A stretch of DNA of 64,000 nt. It comes from Methylomonas rhizoryzae. Its GTDB lineage: Bacteria; Pseudomonadota; Gammaproteobacteria; Methylococcales; Methylomonadaceae. The notes beneath the pieces were generated by a model. The model did no database searches and had not been told where the DNA came from. It saw only the letters and a list, made by a program, of their open reading frames with translations. The DNA lies in the NCBI RefSeq assembly GCF_008632455.1, contig NZ_CP043929.1:3286001-3350000 (forward strand). Direction: 5' to 3'. Below, one piece after another: positions 9,480 through 19,015 of this stretch. The translations under genes were made by a program, and so were the position numbers. Each line of letters begins with the position of its first letter. Position 1 is the first letter of the stretch.

Positions 9480-9648
9480 AGTGTTTCTATTACCTCTATG
9501 ATTTTTACTTGATCGTCGCCCGATTATTACACAGGCGCCGGTGGAGTCCAAACCTCGTCAGCCGCCACAGCCCGGCCGGCGATTGGCGGTTACGTCAATT
9601 CAGGTAAATAAACACGCGTCAAAATCAGTTAATCGAGTTCCTCCGCCA
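9480..9648 (-). promoter_or_regulatory. Presumed promoter region of the gltA-sdh operon
   Basis: 169 bp with no gene, between the stop of the upstream GTPase and the gltA start. On the minus strand it contains a TAATAAT element about 45 bases before the start, which could be a -10 box, and GAGGTAATAG as ribosome binding site. No confident -35 or operator was found. Confidence 0.35.
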
Positions 9649-11244
9649 TCAAACTACCCTATCGCCCGACTCCGGCAAGGCTCTGGCCAATAGACCGGAT
9701 TGTTCGGTGTCGATAACGGCCGAGGCCGTACAACTCTCGATCAAATCGCTTAGCTGCCGCCTAGAGACCGTATACGCTTCCCGCTCGGATGCTATCACTT
9801 GTTTAAGCTCCGCGGCGACAGCGGCCAACGCTAACGCCATACCTTTTTGCAAACCTCGAAACCCGGCCCTGTTGAGCGAAGGTTGCAGTTTCTTATGCAA
9901 AAAAAACGGCAGTAGCCAACTTATGCCAATCAATAACACACTATGTACGGCAAAATCCAGTCCTAAATACCCGCTGCCGTTGACCACGCCTTGATAATAT
10001 TGACTAAATACTTGATATCCAACCCAACTCAACGCAGACAAGGGCAAGGCCGCTTCCGCAAACAAGATAAACTTCAACACACCCCGTCGCAAACCGCCGC
10101 CCGGGTTCAGCAAGGCTTGCCGGCCGGTCACTTCCGCATGCGCACCCAGGCTTTTGCCCGCATGGTCGCGAATAGGCTGCAGCGCATCTTTTAAGGATTT
10201 ACCGGGTATACCGGTTTGCACGGCCTGCAAGACCAACTCGTCTAAAGCATCGCTTAAGCGGCTTTGCGCCCATTCGTCCCATAAACGAATGTCGGCTTTT
10301 TGGCCGGGATGAGCCGCCCAGAAATTCGCCAGTTGTTGCGCCGGCCACGCCAAGCCGTCGAGTAAATCCCGCTGGCAAGGCTGCCAAACGTCGTCGAGAC
10401 TATTGAGCAGCCCCTGGTAATCCCGCCGCTCGAAATCGCTTAACAGCTGCCGCAGATAATGTCCCAAATGCCCGATGCGTATAGCCTCGTTTCGCTTGGC
10501 CAATTGGTCTATCGTGCGCCGCCCCGCCAATTCGTGCAACTGCAACAACAATTCGCCGAATTGGTCCGTCTCCGGCTGCAAACAACTGGTGCGGTATAAC
10601 AAAGGCTGCTGAAACCCGGCGATTTGTAGCTGACGGCGAAAATCGTCGAATTGAACGGTTTGCCCGCGGTCCCACTGATTCATGACGAACAACCAGGCGT
10701 GTTTGGCGCCTTCCGCCAACAACAACTGCCAAGCTTTGTTATCGCGATAACGCTCCGGGCTAACCACGTAAATCAACACGTCGATATGCGGCAGCCATTG
10801 CAAAACCAAGCGCTTATTGCCCAATTCGATACTATCGAAATCCGGCATATCCAGCCAAACGACAGCGGCATTGCGATCGTCGTTATGTTGGCTGATTTTT
10901 ACGCTTGCCAGCGGCAAATCGCCGGGCAATCGTTGCAACGAAAAGGTGTGGTGGTGATACAAGGTGACTTCACGCGAGGTCGGCCTTTCCACCCCGGCTT
11001 TGGCAATCTCGTATCCGACCATGCGGTTCAACAACGAGCTCTTGCCGACTCCTGTCCCTCCCAGGAATGCAACCACCAACGGCCGCTCGGTCGCAGAGCC
11101 CAAGCAGGAGAACAAGCTGTCCGGCAGTTGTTCCGCTTGTTGCGCCAAAGACTGCGCGCGCGCGCGCGGCAACTGTCCGGCCGACACAGCCGAATCGGCC
11201 CAAGCTTGCGCGCGAGACAACAATTCAGAGTATGCGCAAGCCAT
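9649..11244 (-). CDS. Dynamin-like/GTPase with C-terminal membrane segments (paralogue 1)
   Basis: A 531-residue P-loop GTPase. G1 is GGTGVGKSSLLNRM near residue 62, G3 is DMPDFDS, and G4 is NQWD. Towards the C-terminus are two hydrophobic stretches (ILFAEAALPLSALSWVGY; HSVLLIGISWLLPFFL) that look like a membrane hairpin, followed by an amphipathic tail. Function unknown; the layout suggests a membrane-associated or membrane-remodelling GTPase. Its start overlaps the end of the related upstream gene by 20 bp, so the pair is probably co-translated. Confidence 0.7.
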   Translation of the reverse strand: MACAYSELLSRAQAWADSAVSAGQLPRARAQSLAQQAEQLPDSLFSCLGSATERPLVVAFLGGTGVGKSSLLNRMVGYEIAKAGVERPTSREVTLYHHHTFSLQRLPGDLPLASVKISQHNDDRNAAVVWLDMPDFDSIELGNKRLVLQWLPHIDVLIYVVSPERYRDNKAWQLLLAEGAKHAWLFVMNQWDRGQTVQFDDFRRQLQIAGFQQPLLYRTSCLQPETDQFGELLLQLHELAGRRTIDQLAKRNEAIRIGHLGHYLRQLLSDFERRDYQGLLNSLDDVWQPCQRDLLDGLAWPAQQLANFWAAHPGQKADIRLWDEWAQSRLSDALDELVLQAVQTGIPGKSLKDALQPIRDHAGKSLGAHAEVTGRQALLNPGGGLRRGVLKFILFAEAALPLSALSWVGYQVFSQYYQGVVNGSGYLGLDFAVHSVLLIGISWLLPFFLHKKLQPSLNRAGFRGLQKGMALALAAVAAELKQVIASEREAYTVSRRQLSDLIESCTASAVIDTEQSGLLARALPESGDRVV

Positions 11245-12964
11245 GTTTTTTCTCGGACAGCGTTTGTTCGGCGCGTAAGCAGTCGTGTTCCGAGATGTTA
11301 AAACGGCCCGACGTTTGAACGGTCGACGGCAAACTCAGCAACGGCTTACACAAACTTTCCTCGAGTACGCACCTCACCGCCTGCAATTGCCTTTGCTTCA
11401 GTTCCGCCTCCACGCCGTACATATAGCTGCCGACCGCACTTTCCGCCAGCAGCGAGGTTACGCTTAAAATTAAAGGCGTCAGCAGCAAATCGTGTACGCC
11501 CACGCCGCCGGCCTGTATGGCCAACAACATCGCGCCGGCATCAGTCGATAAACGCGTGGCGCGCAGGCCGTTCAATAACAGCGGTTGTTCTTGCAGCTTG
11601 AGGTAAAGACGCTGCGCAGCCGCATCGATTTCCAAGCGAAAATCGTGGTGATACTCGGACAGCGCTTGCACGTATCCGCTCAACACCGGGTCCTTTTGCT
11701 GCCGTAGCGCGATAGCATTATCCCGCCACCAAATACCGTTGTCCGCCTCGGTTTCGCTCAATTCATACAGTCTATCCGCCAGCTGTATCGTCAGATGCCG
11801 GCCGATTTGCTGCAATATCGCGAGTTCTTGGTCGGCGGATTGCGGCACGCTTTCTCGTCCCAGCGCCCATAGCTTGCGGGCCGGCCAGGTCATCACCCGC
11901 CGCACCTTGCTGATTAGCCGGGCAACGCCCGGAATTTCCAGCAACTGCAATAAATTCAGCAACGCCGCCTGAAAGGTATGGTAGTGATGCGGATGATCCA
12001 GGAAATCGCGCCGATAAGCAGCGGCGGCCTGTTGTATCGCCTGATCCACCAAGGCACTCCAACGCTGTTGTGCCGCGTGCTCGGCCTGCACCGGCGCCAA
12101 CCATGAACGCCAATGTTGCTTGAGAAACCGCTGTCTATGATGCGGGTAATCTTTAGGCTGGACTTGCTTTGCCAATTGCTTGAGCGCAACCGCATGTTCC
12201 GGCGGCCATACCGTGTCGCCCACCGTCTTATGAAACAGCATGGGCACCACGGCCGGCACGGGATCGGACCGGTATTGGCGCCATTTTTCCCGGAACGATT
12301 CCAACACCACGGCTTCCGAGCCCTCGGCCAGCTTGTTCAGACAAACCAGGGTCGGCTGACCGAAACCGGCTATGCTCGTCATCACTTCCCACACCGCTTG
12401 GTCGGCGTATTTTTCTTTGCTGACGACCAAAACGACCAGGTCGGCTAGGGCTATGGCACGTATCAAACCTTCCCGGTAGTCTATCGCGTCGATAGAATCG
12501 AAATCCGGGGTATCCCAAACCACGCAAACCGGCAACAATGCCGATACCGCCGCACTTTCGCTGACGGCGTAACAATCGTAACGCTGCCGGTTCAACGCCG
12601 TGACCGGCAGGGCTTCGAAACGGCCGAAGTAATGCTGCAGCCCTGCTAAGGCGGAGTAAGACACGCCGTGACAATATCCCTGCGCGTGCACCGTATAACC
12701 CGCCAGTGGACTGACTCCGGCCAGATCGGCGTTCAACAGCCAATTGACGACTGAACTTTTGCCGGCCTGGGTAGGGCCTATGACCGCGATTTGCAGCGGC
12801 AAACCGGGACTTTCGGCCAGCAATTTGCCTTTGCGCAGAAAAGCTTCCGCATAAAGCAGTTGCTCAATGGTGTGTTGATATTCAAAATAGTGCGGATTTT
12901 TGTTATCCAGCCGCGCAAGCACCGTCTGGTATCGCTGTTTGAGTAGTTGGATAAAGTCCAGCAT
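11225..12964 (-). CDS. GTPase (paralogue 2 of tandem pair)
   Basis: A 579-residue P-loop GTPase with G1 GPTQAGKSSVVN near residue 63, G3 DTPDFDS and G4 NKLA. The spacing and the unusual D-x-PDFDS form of G3 match the downstream gene, so the two are paralogues. Glycine-rich, weakly hydrophobic segments (DAGAMLLAIQAGGVGVHD; LILSVTSLLAESAVGSY) lie near residues 480-520. Bacterial dynamin-like proteins often come as such side-by-side pairs that form hetero-oligomers. No more precise function can be given. Confidence 0.7.
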   Translation of the reverse strand: MLDFIQLLKQRYQTVLARLDNKNPHYFEYQHTIEQLLYAEAFLRKGKLLAESPGLPLQIAVIGPTQAGKSSVVNWLLNADLAGVSPLAGYTVHAQGYCHGVSYSALAGLQHYFGRFEALPVTALNRQRYDCYAVSESAAVSALLPVCVVWDTPDFDSIDAIDYREGLIRAIALADLVVLVVSKEKYADQAVWEVMTSIAGFGQPTLVCLNKLAEGSEAVVLESFREKWRQYRSDPVPAVVPMLFHKTVGDTVWPPEHAVALKQLAKQVQPKDYPHHRQRFLKQHWRSWLAPVQAEHAAQQRWSALVDQAIQQAAAAYRRDFLDHPHHYHTFQAALLNLLQLLEIPGVARLISKVRRVMTWPARKLWALGRESVPQSADQELAILQQIGRHLTIQLADRLYELSETEADNGIWWRDNAIALRQQKDPVLSGYVQALSEYHHDFRLEIDAAAQRLYLKLQEQPLLLNGLRATRLSTDAGAMLLAIQAGGVGVHDLLLTPLILSVTSLLAESAVGSYMYGVEAELKQRQLQAVRCVLEESLCKPLLSLPSTVQTSGRFNISEHDCLRAEQTLSEKKHGLRIL

Positions 12965-13083
12965 GACAAAAAGGCTTGGGTTTATAATTACCGAGTGAAT
13001 CAGTTCGTTTAGCGACCCGGAACGTCGGCATTATAAATATAAAAATACGGGATTGTTCATTTAGGCCACTGGGGGGCTCAACC

Positions 13084-13518
13084 ATGAAAAAAACGACAAC
13101 CATATTGATATTTCTGCTTTGCGCGTTTGCCGCCGGCTGCAATAAAAGCCACCAGATTAACGGTAGCAGCCTGAAAACGGTTAACCGCTCCGTCAACACC
13201 ATCAAAGAAAAATTACCGCTCGACCAGCGCATCGAATTCGAAGTGTCTTTTTGGACCCTGCGCGACGATCTTCGCAATAACAAAGATTTTTTAAATGAAA
13301 TCGACGGCATGACCCCGGAAGATTTGATTTCGCGCGGCAAACAAATTTTCGAGCAACGTAAAGCCAGCGGCAACAAAGATTACAGCCAATACGACAATTG
13401 GGATCAAATGATCAGCCAATACACTCAGGAACGCATTGATCAAAACCGGAAAAAAAACCCGGATACCCGCGACAAGACTAATCCGCACCGGGTCGATTAC
13501 AAGATGCATTCCATGTAA
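13084..13518 (+). CDS. Small lipoprotein
   Basis: A 144-residue protein with a lipoprotein signal: MKKTT, a hydrophobic stretch, then AFAAGC, so acylation is expected at Cys19. The mature part is charged, helical-looking and rich in Asp/Lys/Asn, with no cysteine or catalytic motif. It is preceded by a GGGG-rich stretch that can act as ribosome binding site. It is divergent from the GTPase pair. Function unknown. Confidence 0.75.
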   Translation: MKKTTTILIFLLCAFAAGCNKSHQINGSSLKTVNRSVNTIKEKLPLDQRIEFEVSFWTLRDDLRNNKDFLNEIDGMTPEDLISRGKQIFEQRKASGNKDYSQYDNWDQMISQYTQERIDQNRKKNPDTRDKTNPHRVDYKMHSM

Positions 13519-13584
13519 CGCGCTAACGCTCCTAAATCGTGCGCCAAAAGGATTAACAGTAAAATTGGAAAATGCGCGAAGCGG

Positions 13585-14247
13585 CTAGCGCCGTAATGCC
13601 GGCGCCGGCAAACGCTTTTGTTCGGTCAGCACGGACACGAATTGGCTGGCTTCGCAGATGGTCTTTTCCATTGCATCGACCAATTTGGAAATATCCAAAC
13701 CCATTTCCACGAACTCGTGCCGCAATGCGGCGATGGCATGGGCGTTCAGATTATGTTTCAAGTACAACACTTGGTCTTGAAACGCCGCCAACACGGGCTG
13801 CATGCGTGCCTCGGCCGCCTTCAAATTTTTCAGCAACCGACCGTATTGCGCCCTGGATTTTTTCAATTGCTGCTGGCTACGCACCCGCAAGGCGCGGTTG
13901 CTGTACAACTCCAACTCGCCCTCCCATTCGGCGAACAAAGCTTCGCTGACCTGCTCTATCGCCCTAATCCGTTGCCCGACTTGGTCGGCTTTAGTGCAGC
14001 ACAGGTCGTATCGTCTGCGCAATAATTGGTAACGCTGCTCCAGCGGCCCGGCGTCGGTTTTAGCAAACTGTTTAAACTTCTCCAGGGCGTCCACAAACTG
14101 GTCGCGGCTCGCTTTCAAACTCTCGCAAGCCTGATCGACCTCGACTACCACGATGTCTCGCTTGTGATGCCCGAGCAGCGATTCCCGACTTTGATAATAG
14201 GCGGTACGCAAGCGTTTATTGAGTAGAGTCTTGATAAATCCGATCAT
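13585..14247 (-). CDS. DUF2959-family coiled-coil protein
   Basis: A 220-residue, highly helical protein resembling DUF2959: an early KRDIVVVEVDQA element, then long runs of Leu/Glu/Lys/Gln heptads typical of coiled coil. No signal peptide is evident, though the first 15 residues are basic and amphipathic. The start overlaps the stop of the preceding kinase-fold gene (ATGA), making it the last gene of the cofactor operon by position. Whether it has a role in cofactor synthesis is unknown. Confidence 0.65.
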   Translation of the reverse strand: MIGFIKTLLNKRLRTAYYQSRESLLGHHKRDIVVVEVDQACESLKASRDQFVDALEKFKQFAKTDAGPLEQRYQLLRRRYDLCCTKADQVGQRIRAIEQVSEALFAEWEGELELYSNRALRVRSQQQLKKSRAQYGRLLKNLKAAEARMQPVLAAFQDQVLYLKHNLNAHAIAALRHEFVEMGLDISKLVDAMEKTICEASQFVSVLTEQKRLPAPALRR

Positions 14248-14792
14248 GATAATGTTGATAAACCGGCCGAATCGATAACGCTAATTTTACATCCGGCATT
14301 AGCGGCAAAACTCGAAAATGCCGCATCCAGAATGCCTAATACCTGCAAGGTTTGCAGATTGGTCTGCGGCACCGGACAGGTTTTTACCAGCAGCAACTCG
14401 TCCGCCGCCAATTGTCGCGCCGCCCAGGCCGATAGACTGTCCGAAGTCACCTCCCAACCGGCGGGGATACCGGCAGCGTCCAGCTCGTCGATTTGCGGCG
14501 CCCAAACCTGCAAGCGTTCGTCGCACCGCTCATCGATTCTTGGCATTATCCTAAAACGGCTATCCATAGCGTGAATCAGATAGGCCATTTGCTGCATCGC
14601 TAGCACAGCCATGTAATGCGCGTTGCCGTCGTCGAAACCGTATTGCTGCTGTGCCGAGCGGACCTGGTCCGCGAACATGCCGCCACCCGGAACCACCACG
14701 ATGCGCCCGGCGAATCCGGCAAGCCGCTTAAGGCATGTTGGCAACAAACCTGCCGACAATAAACTCCCTCCGAGTTTGACGACTTTCAACAC
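14244..14792 (-). CDS. Amino-acid-kinase-fold protein, MfnE-like (methanofuran pathway)
   Basis: 182 residues when read from the GTG at 14792, which overlaps the pabB stop; the kinase fold begins at once (KVVKLGGSLL). VVPGGGMFAD and DSLSAWAARQLAADELLLVKT are the usual nucleotide- and phosphate-binding elements of the aspartate/glutamate/uridylate kinase superfamily. In methanogens MfnE of this superfamily phosphorylates 5-(aminomethyl)-3-furanmethanol phosphate during methanofuran synthesis. The cluster context favours that role; assignment is by family and context. A TTG at 14789 is an alternative start. Confidence 0.65.
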   Translation of the reverse strand: MLKVVKLGGSLLSAGLLPTCLKRLAGFAGRIVVVPGGGMFADQVRSAQQQYGFDDGNAHYMAVLAMQQMAYLIHAMDSRFRIMPRIDERCDERLQVWAPQIDELDAAGIPAGWEVTSDSLSAWAARQLAADELLLVKTCPVPQTNLQTLQVLGILDAAFSSFAANAGCKISVIDSAGLSTLS

Positions 14793-16159
14793 GTCTGAAA
14801 CCGGCGCAGCACGGCCAGTAGCGCCGCCGCCTTGTCGAAACATTCTTGGTATTCCGCGGCTTCGCCCGAATCGTTGACGATACCGCCGCCTACCCAAAAA
14901 CGAATCGTGTCTTGATTATGCACCAGCGTGCGAATGGCGATATTGGTATCCATATTGCCGTCGAAACCGATATAACCGATAGCGCCGCAGTAAACGCCGC
15001 GTCTATGAGGCTCCAATTCTTCGATGACTTGCATCGCCCGGATTTTCGGCGCGCCGGTAATCGACCCGCCCGGAAAGCAGGCGCGCAGCAAATCCAGGGC
15101 ATGGCGGCCGGCTGCCAACTCGCCGGTAACCGTACTGACCAAATGATGCACGGTCGCGTAAGTCTCGACATCGAACAGAGTCGGCACCTTAACCGAGCCG
15201 GGCCGGCAACAGCGACCTAAATCGTTGCGCAGCAAATCCACGATCATCACGTTTTCGGCGCGGTCTTTGGGACTGTCCGCCAAGGCTAGAATCTGCAAGC
15301 GATCATGCTCCTCGGAGTCACACCTCGGCCGCGTGCCTTTGATCGGCTTGGTTTCCACCGTGTTGGCATGTACGCGTAAAAACCGTTCCGGGGACGAGCT
15401 CAATACTTGGCCGTCCGGCAGGTTTAAATAGGCGCTGAACGGTGCGGCGTTAATCCGGCGTAAGGCTTGATACGCCGCCCAAGGATTACCGCGGCACGGA
15501 CTGGAAAATCGTTGGGTCAGATTGATTTGATAGCAATCGCCTTCTTTCAAATACTGTTTAATCCGTTGAAAAGCGGCGCCGTATTGTTCCCGACTCATAT
15601 TGGAAACCGGGGACGATAGCACCGAAAAACCGTGTCGGTCTGCTCGCTTCGAAAGCATGCCGAATTGGCCTCGCAAGCGCTCCACCAAATCCGTCGCTAA
15701 ATCATGCCCAACCAACCAGCTCCGCCGCTGCTGATGATCGACCACTACCGCCCAGCGATAAATACCTATGGCCATATCCGGCATCTGCTCGGCTGCCACC
15801 GCCATATTAGGCAAACGCTCTATGCGCCGAACCAAGTCGTAGGCGAAATAACCCAAGGCACCGCCGGAAAACGGCAAATCGCCAATAGTCGGCCGCGCCG
15901 GCCCCAAGGCTTGCTTAACCAGGATAAAAGGATCGTCGCTGCTGCTCCTTTCGCCTTCGACGTCGCGAATTACCGTATTCGACCCGTAAGTCAGTAACGT
16001 ACAAGCCGGTGCGTAACTTAAAACGTCAAAGCGGCCTTGCTGACTGACGGGGTAGCCGCTATCCAAAAAAACCGCCCAGGGCTGATCGGCGCAAGTTTCG
16101 AATAATAGCGAGCTATCCTCAAAGTAAGGCAGCGGTATCTGGGTAATGGTTGCGGGCAT
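14786..16159 (-). CDS. pabB: Aminodeoxychorismate synthase component I
   Basis: A 457-residue chorismate-using enzyme (PabB/TrpE family). Signature regions: ETKPIKGTRPR, DRAENVMIVDLLRNDLGR, and GSITGAPKIRAMQVIEELE near the C-terminus. PabB makes the precursor of p-aminobenzoate, which contributes the arylamine of both folate and tetrahydromethanopterin. Its place in this cluster suggests that it serves H4MPT synthesis. It overlaps the downstream kinase-fold gene by 7 bp. Confidence 0.9.
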   Translation of the reverse strand: MPATITQIPLPYFEDSSLLFETCADQPWAVFLDSGYPVSQQGRFDVLSYAPACTLLTYGSNTVIRDVEGERSSSDDPFILVKQALGPARPTIGDLPFSGGALGYFAYDLVRRIERLPNMAVAAEQMPDMAIGIYRWAVVVDHQQRRSWLVGHDLATDLVERLRGQFGMLSKRADRHGFSVLSSPVSNMSREQYGAAFQRIKQYLKEGDCYQINLTQRFSSPCRGNPWAAYQALRRINAAPFSAYLNLPDGQVLSSSPERFLRVHANTVETKPIKGTRPRCDSEEHDRLQILALADSPKDRAENVMIVDLLRNDLGRCCRPGSVKVPTLFDVETYATVHHLVSTVTGELAAGRHALDLLRACFPGGSITGAPKIRAMQVIEELEPHRRGVYCGAIGYIGFDGNMDTNIAIRTLVHNQDTIRFWVGGGIVNDSGEAAEYQECFDKAAALLAVLRRFQTC

Positions 16160-16231
16160 TCAATGAAAAAAGTGACGATTCGGCAGTACCGAATAGATGG
16201 GGCAGCTCAGATTTTACCTTACCGGCGTTGA

Positions 16232-17281
16232 TTAACCAAACCCACCGGCCAACCACGCCACGGCCACCGCAGGCGCGCAATCGCCGGCGGATAGCGCATC
16301 GGCCGAGCCTTGCAGGACGAACAAATCGGCAAAGCGGATATAGTCCAGGTCCAAAGCAGCCGCGATGTCCGCCAGTAAAAAACTCCCCACCCCGGCCCCC
16401 AGCAGATAGGAGCGCCCGCTCAACCCCGAGCGCGGCCATAGCCGCCGACAATGCTCCAACACCAGGCTTTGTTGCCTGCGTTTCAGCCGACAGGCAAAAT
16501 CTTGCCAGATCGGCCAGTCGTGGCTGGAAAATTCGTAGCCGGTCATGCGCGACAAACGCCTAGCACTGGCCTCCAAACTTTTGTCTGCGCCATCCGCGGT
16601 CTCGCTTTGGTCATGCCAAACCTGCAAATCTCCACTAAGCCGGTACACGTCCGCCATCGTGGCGAAGTACTCCATCATTAGCCCCATAGAACGACCATTA
16701 AATTCGATCTGTTGCGCGACAGCCATCACCGGAGTGCGCACCACACCTGTATACAGCAATTCACCGGACACCAAACGTTGATAATCGCTAAAACCTGAGA
16801 TTTTGGGCTTGTGCTCGGTAAACACCAGTATATCGGTGGTGGTGCTGCCAATATCGACGAATAAGCCTTGCTCGACTCTGATGGCTGCCAACTGCGCGCT
16901 CGCCAGCCAGTTGGCGGATGCGATATCCATAGTATGCGCGGGTTCGACTCGAGCGAGCGGCAGCAATCCGCGTCGTCCGGCAAAAACCTGAATCTCCGCG
17001 CCGCTCAGCATGCCCGCCATAGCCTGCAATATCGCCCCGACACCTTGTTGTCTATCGGTAAAGCAGTCGACTAGTTCTCCGGTCATAGTAATTGCATGCC
17101 GGCATCCGGGCGGCAAACGCCGGATAATGCGCTGCACCGGAGCTTGTAGCTGCTCAATGCCCCTCCATAGCGGGCAAGGCTCTTGCCATACCTGTAAGAC
17201 GGCGCCGTGCGCATCCAGTTGCGCAGCTTTCACATGCGCTCCGCCTATATCCCAGCCTACGACGCAAGGATCCCTCGGCAT
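16232..17281 (-). CDS. H4MPT-linked C1 transfer protein (hydantoinase/oxoprolinase-like, MfnF-like)
   Basis: A 349-residue protein with the actin-like ATPase fold: VGWDIGGAHVKAAQ at the N-terminus, LFVDIGSTTTDILVF near residue 140 and GAGVGSFLLADIAAAL near 295. This matches the 'probable H4MPT-linked C1 transfer pathway' family (TIGR03123), whose methanogen relative MfnF couples two methanofuran precursors. The start overlaps the stop of the upstream ATP-grasp gene (TAATG). Function by family and context, not shown directly. Confidence 0.7.
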   Translation of the reverse strand: MPRDPCVVGWDIGGAHVKAAQLDAHGAVLQVWQEPCPLWRGIEQLQAPVQRIIRRLPPGCRHAITMTGELVDCFTDRQQGVGAILQAMAGMLSGAEIQVFAGRRGLLPLARVEPAHTMDIASANWLASAQLAAIRVEQGLFVDIGSTTTDILVFTEHKPKISGFSDYQRLVSGELLYTGVVRTPVMAVAQQIEFNGRSMGLMMEYFATMADVYRLSGDLQVWHDQSETADGADKSLEASARRLSRMTGYEFSSHDWPIWQDFACRLKRRQQSLVLEHCRRLWPRSGLSGRSYLLGAGVGSFLLADIAAALDLDYIRFADLFVLQGSADALSAGDCAPAVAVAWLAGGFG

Positions 17282-18276
17282 TAAATACGCACCTCTACCG
17301 ACACCCCGACTCTAGGTTCGATATTTACCTCGCCCCACCACAAATTCAACACTTGTTGAGCCACATTGATACCGGTTGCCGCGCTTATACCGACGTAAGA
17401 GGTTGTCAATCGCGGGTTAACCTCTAAAATCCTAGGGCCGCTATGCCGATTTTCGATCAAGTCAATTCCCACATAACCCCACAAACCCGGCATTGCAATT
17501 GCCATTTGTTTTATCCAATCCGTATACATCTGTTTATTAGGCGATTTCACGTTAACCCTACAAGCCTGTAATTCGAAGCGATCCTCGACAAGCCTCACTC
17601 GCTGCCGGTTGCAACTGAGCAGCCAGGCTTTGCCTCGACCGAACAGACAAGACAAGCTCATCGCCTCCCCGTCGACAAAGGGTTGCACGATGTAAGCCGC
17701 GGGATTTTCCAGACAGGCGGACGCAAGCACCAGTTGCGCATTATCGCCGAGCACACGATTGCCGGCGCAACCGACCCCGTCAATCGGTTTAATCACTACC
17801 GGAAATGTTAAATCCCCGCCGGTCTGGTCCAAGCGACCGGTAGGTACGCAGGGCAAGCCCAAAGCGGTCAAAGCCCGCAATGTCGCATATTTGTCGGTAA
17901 AAAGCCGAATGGTGCGCGCATCCGAGACTAACGCCGGTTTGCCTTGAGCGCGTACCGCGTCTACCACGGCCGCCAATACCCCATCGCTCTCAGGAGCAAC
18001 AGGCCATACTGCATCGGCGAGGTCGATAAGCCTCGGAAATAGGCAATCCAAACTTTGCCGATCTTTAACCTCAAAAACTTCCGCCTCCGCCGGCACACTT
18101 AACCTCGTGCAGCGCTGATCCAACGGCAACATGATTCGGACGCCGGGCAGCTGCTTTAACTCATTCAGCAAAGCCTGTAACATCATGCGCCCTTCCTTGG
18201 CCATAGAAGCCGGGATGGGCTCGCCGGCTAAGCCGCCGCCGCATACGTATTCAAATACAAGAATTTTCACACACAC
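17281..18276 (-). CDS. ATP-grasp ligase, MfnD-like (tyramine-glutamate ligase type)
   Basis: A 331-residue ATP-grasp enzyme. The N-terminal substrate domain (ILVFEYVCGGGLAG, KEGRMMLQALL) resembles MfnD, which joins glutamate to tyramine in methanofuran synthesis. The ATP-grasp core shows TDKYATLRAL, FPVVIKPIDGVGCAGNRV and the metal-binding RILEVNPRLTTSYVG. It starts at a GTG; GTG codons at 18276 and 18270 are both possible. Its start is only 5 bp from the divergent HisA-like gene, so each promoter must lie inside the other gene. Confidence 0.65.
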   Translation of the reverse strand: MCVKILVFEYVCGGGLAGEPIPASMAKEGRMMLQALLNELKQLPGVRIMLPLDQRCTRLSVPAEAEVFEVKDRQSLDCLFPRLIDLADAVWPVAPESDGVLAAVVDAVRAQGKPALVSDARTIRLFTDKYATLRALTALGLPCVPTGRLDQTGGDLTFPVVIKPIDGVGCAGNRVLGDNAQLVLASACLENPAAYIVQPFVDGEAMSLSCLFGRGKAWLLSCNRQRVRLVEDRFELQACRVNVKSPNKQMYTDWIKQMAIAMPGLWGYVGIDLIENRHSGPRILEVNPRLTTSYVGISAATGINVAQQVLNLWWGEVNIEPRVGVSVEVRI

Positions 18277-18281
18277 TGTTT

Positions 18282-18959
18282 ATGCAAATCATCCCGGTAA
18301 TCGATTTAAAAGGCGGCATCGTCGTGCACGCCGTGGGCGGCGCAAGGAATCGTTACCGCCCGATACACGAACATTCGCAGGTAACCGAACAAAGCGACTT
18401 GACCACAGTGTTGTCCGGACTGTTAAGCATTTATCCGTTCGAACGAATATACATGGCGGATTTGGATGCGATTTGCGGGACAGGCAACCAGCGGACACTC
18501 GTTCAATGGGCGGTGACAAACTATCCGGACATCGAATTTTGGTTGGACGACGGCTGTAATATCGCCGACTTAAGCAGCCCTGCGCATAATTTATTGCCGG
18601 TCATCGGCACCGAATCGCAGCTATCGCCGCCGCAAACCGCCGCACGAGAATTCATCTTGTCGTTGGACTACAAAAATCGACAACCCCAGGGTCATCAAGC
18701 TTGGTTTCGACAAACGGAATACTGGCCGCAAACCGTCATTGCCATGACTTTGCACCGGGTCGGCAAGCAAACGGGGCCGGATTTCGAATTGTTGGCCGAG
18801 TTGACAAACAGCCACCCGCAAAAATCCATCGTAGCGGCAGGTGGGGTAAGAGATTGCAACGATTTGGAAACCCTACAAAACCTAAACATATCGGCGGTTT
18901 TACTGGCTACGGCGTTGCACAACGGCAATCTCTCGCGCCGGTTTTTCTCGACGCTATAG
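18282..18959 (+). CDS. HisA-like TIM-barrel protein of the C1-cofactor cluster
   Basis: 225 residues resembling the HisA/HisF barrel: IPVIDLKGGIVVHAVGG at the start with the usual first-strand Asp, YMADLDAICGTG in the middle, and SIVAAGGVRDCNDL as a phosphate-binding element. True HisA is normally in the his operon and about 245 residues long; this form is shorter and lies among methanofuran/H4MPT genes, so it is more likely a cofactor-pathway enzyme. It is the only plus-strand gene of the cluster. Substrate unknown. Confidence 0.65.
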   Translation: MQIIPVIDLKGGIVVHAVGGARNRYRPIHEHSQVTEQSDLTTVLSGLLSIYPFERIYMADLDAICGTGNQRTLVQWAVTNYPDIEFWLDDGCNIADLSSPAHNLLPVIGTESQLSPPQTAAREFILSLDYKNRQPQGHQAWFRQTEYWPQTVIAMTLHRVGKQTGPDFELLAELTNSHPQKSIVAAGGVRDCNDLETLQNLNISAVLLATALHNGNLSRRFFSTL

Positions 18960-18966
18960 GCAAAAA

Positions 18967-18992
18967 AATACCCCGGCAAGCCGGGGTATTTT
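18967..18992. terminator. Bidirectional terminator between hisA-like gene and fae
   Basis: A stem of ATACCCCGGC and GCCGGGGTAT with a two-base AA loop, flanked by an A-run on the left and T's on the right. It lies 8 bp after the HisA-like stop and 24 bp before the end of the convergent fae gene. The flanking A and T tracts allow function in both directions. Confidence 0.85.
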
Positions 18993-19015
18993 GAAGACCA
19001 ACGTCAGCTAAAAAT

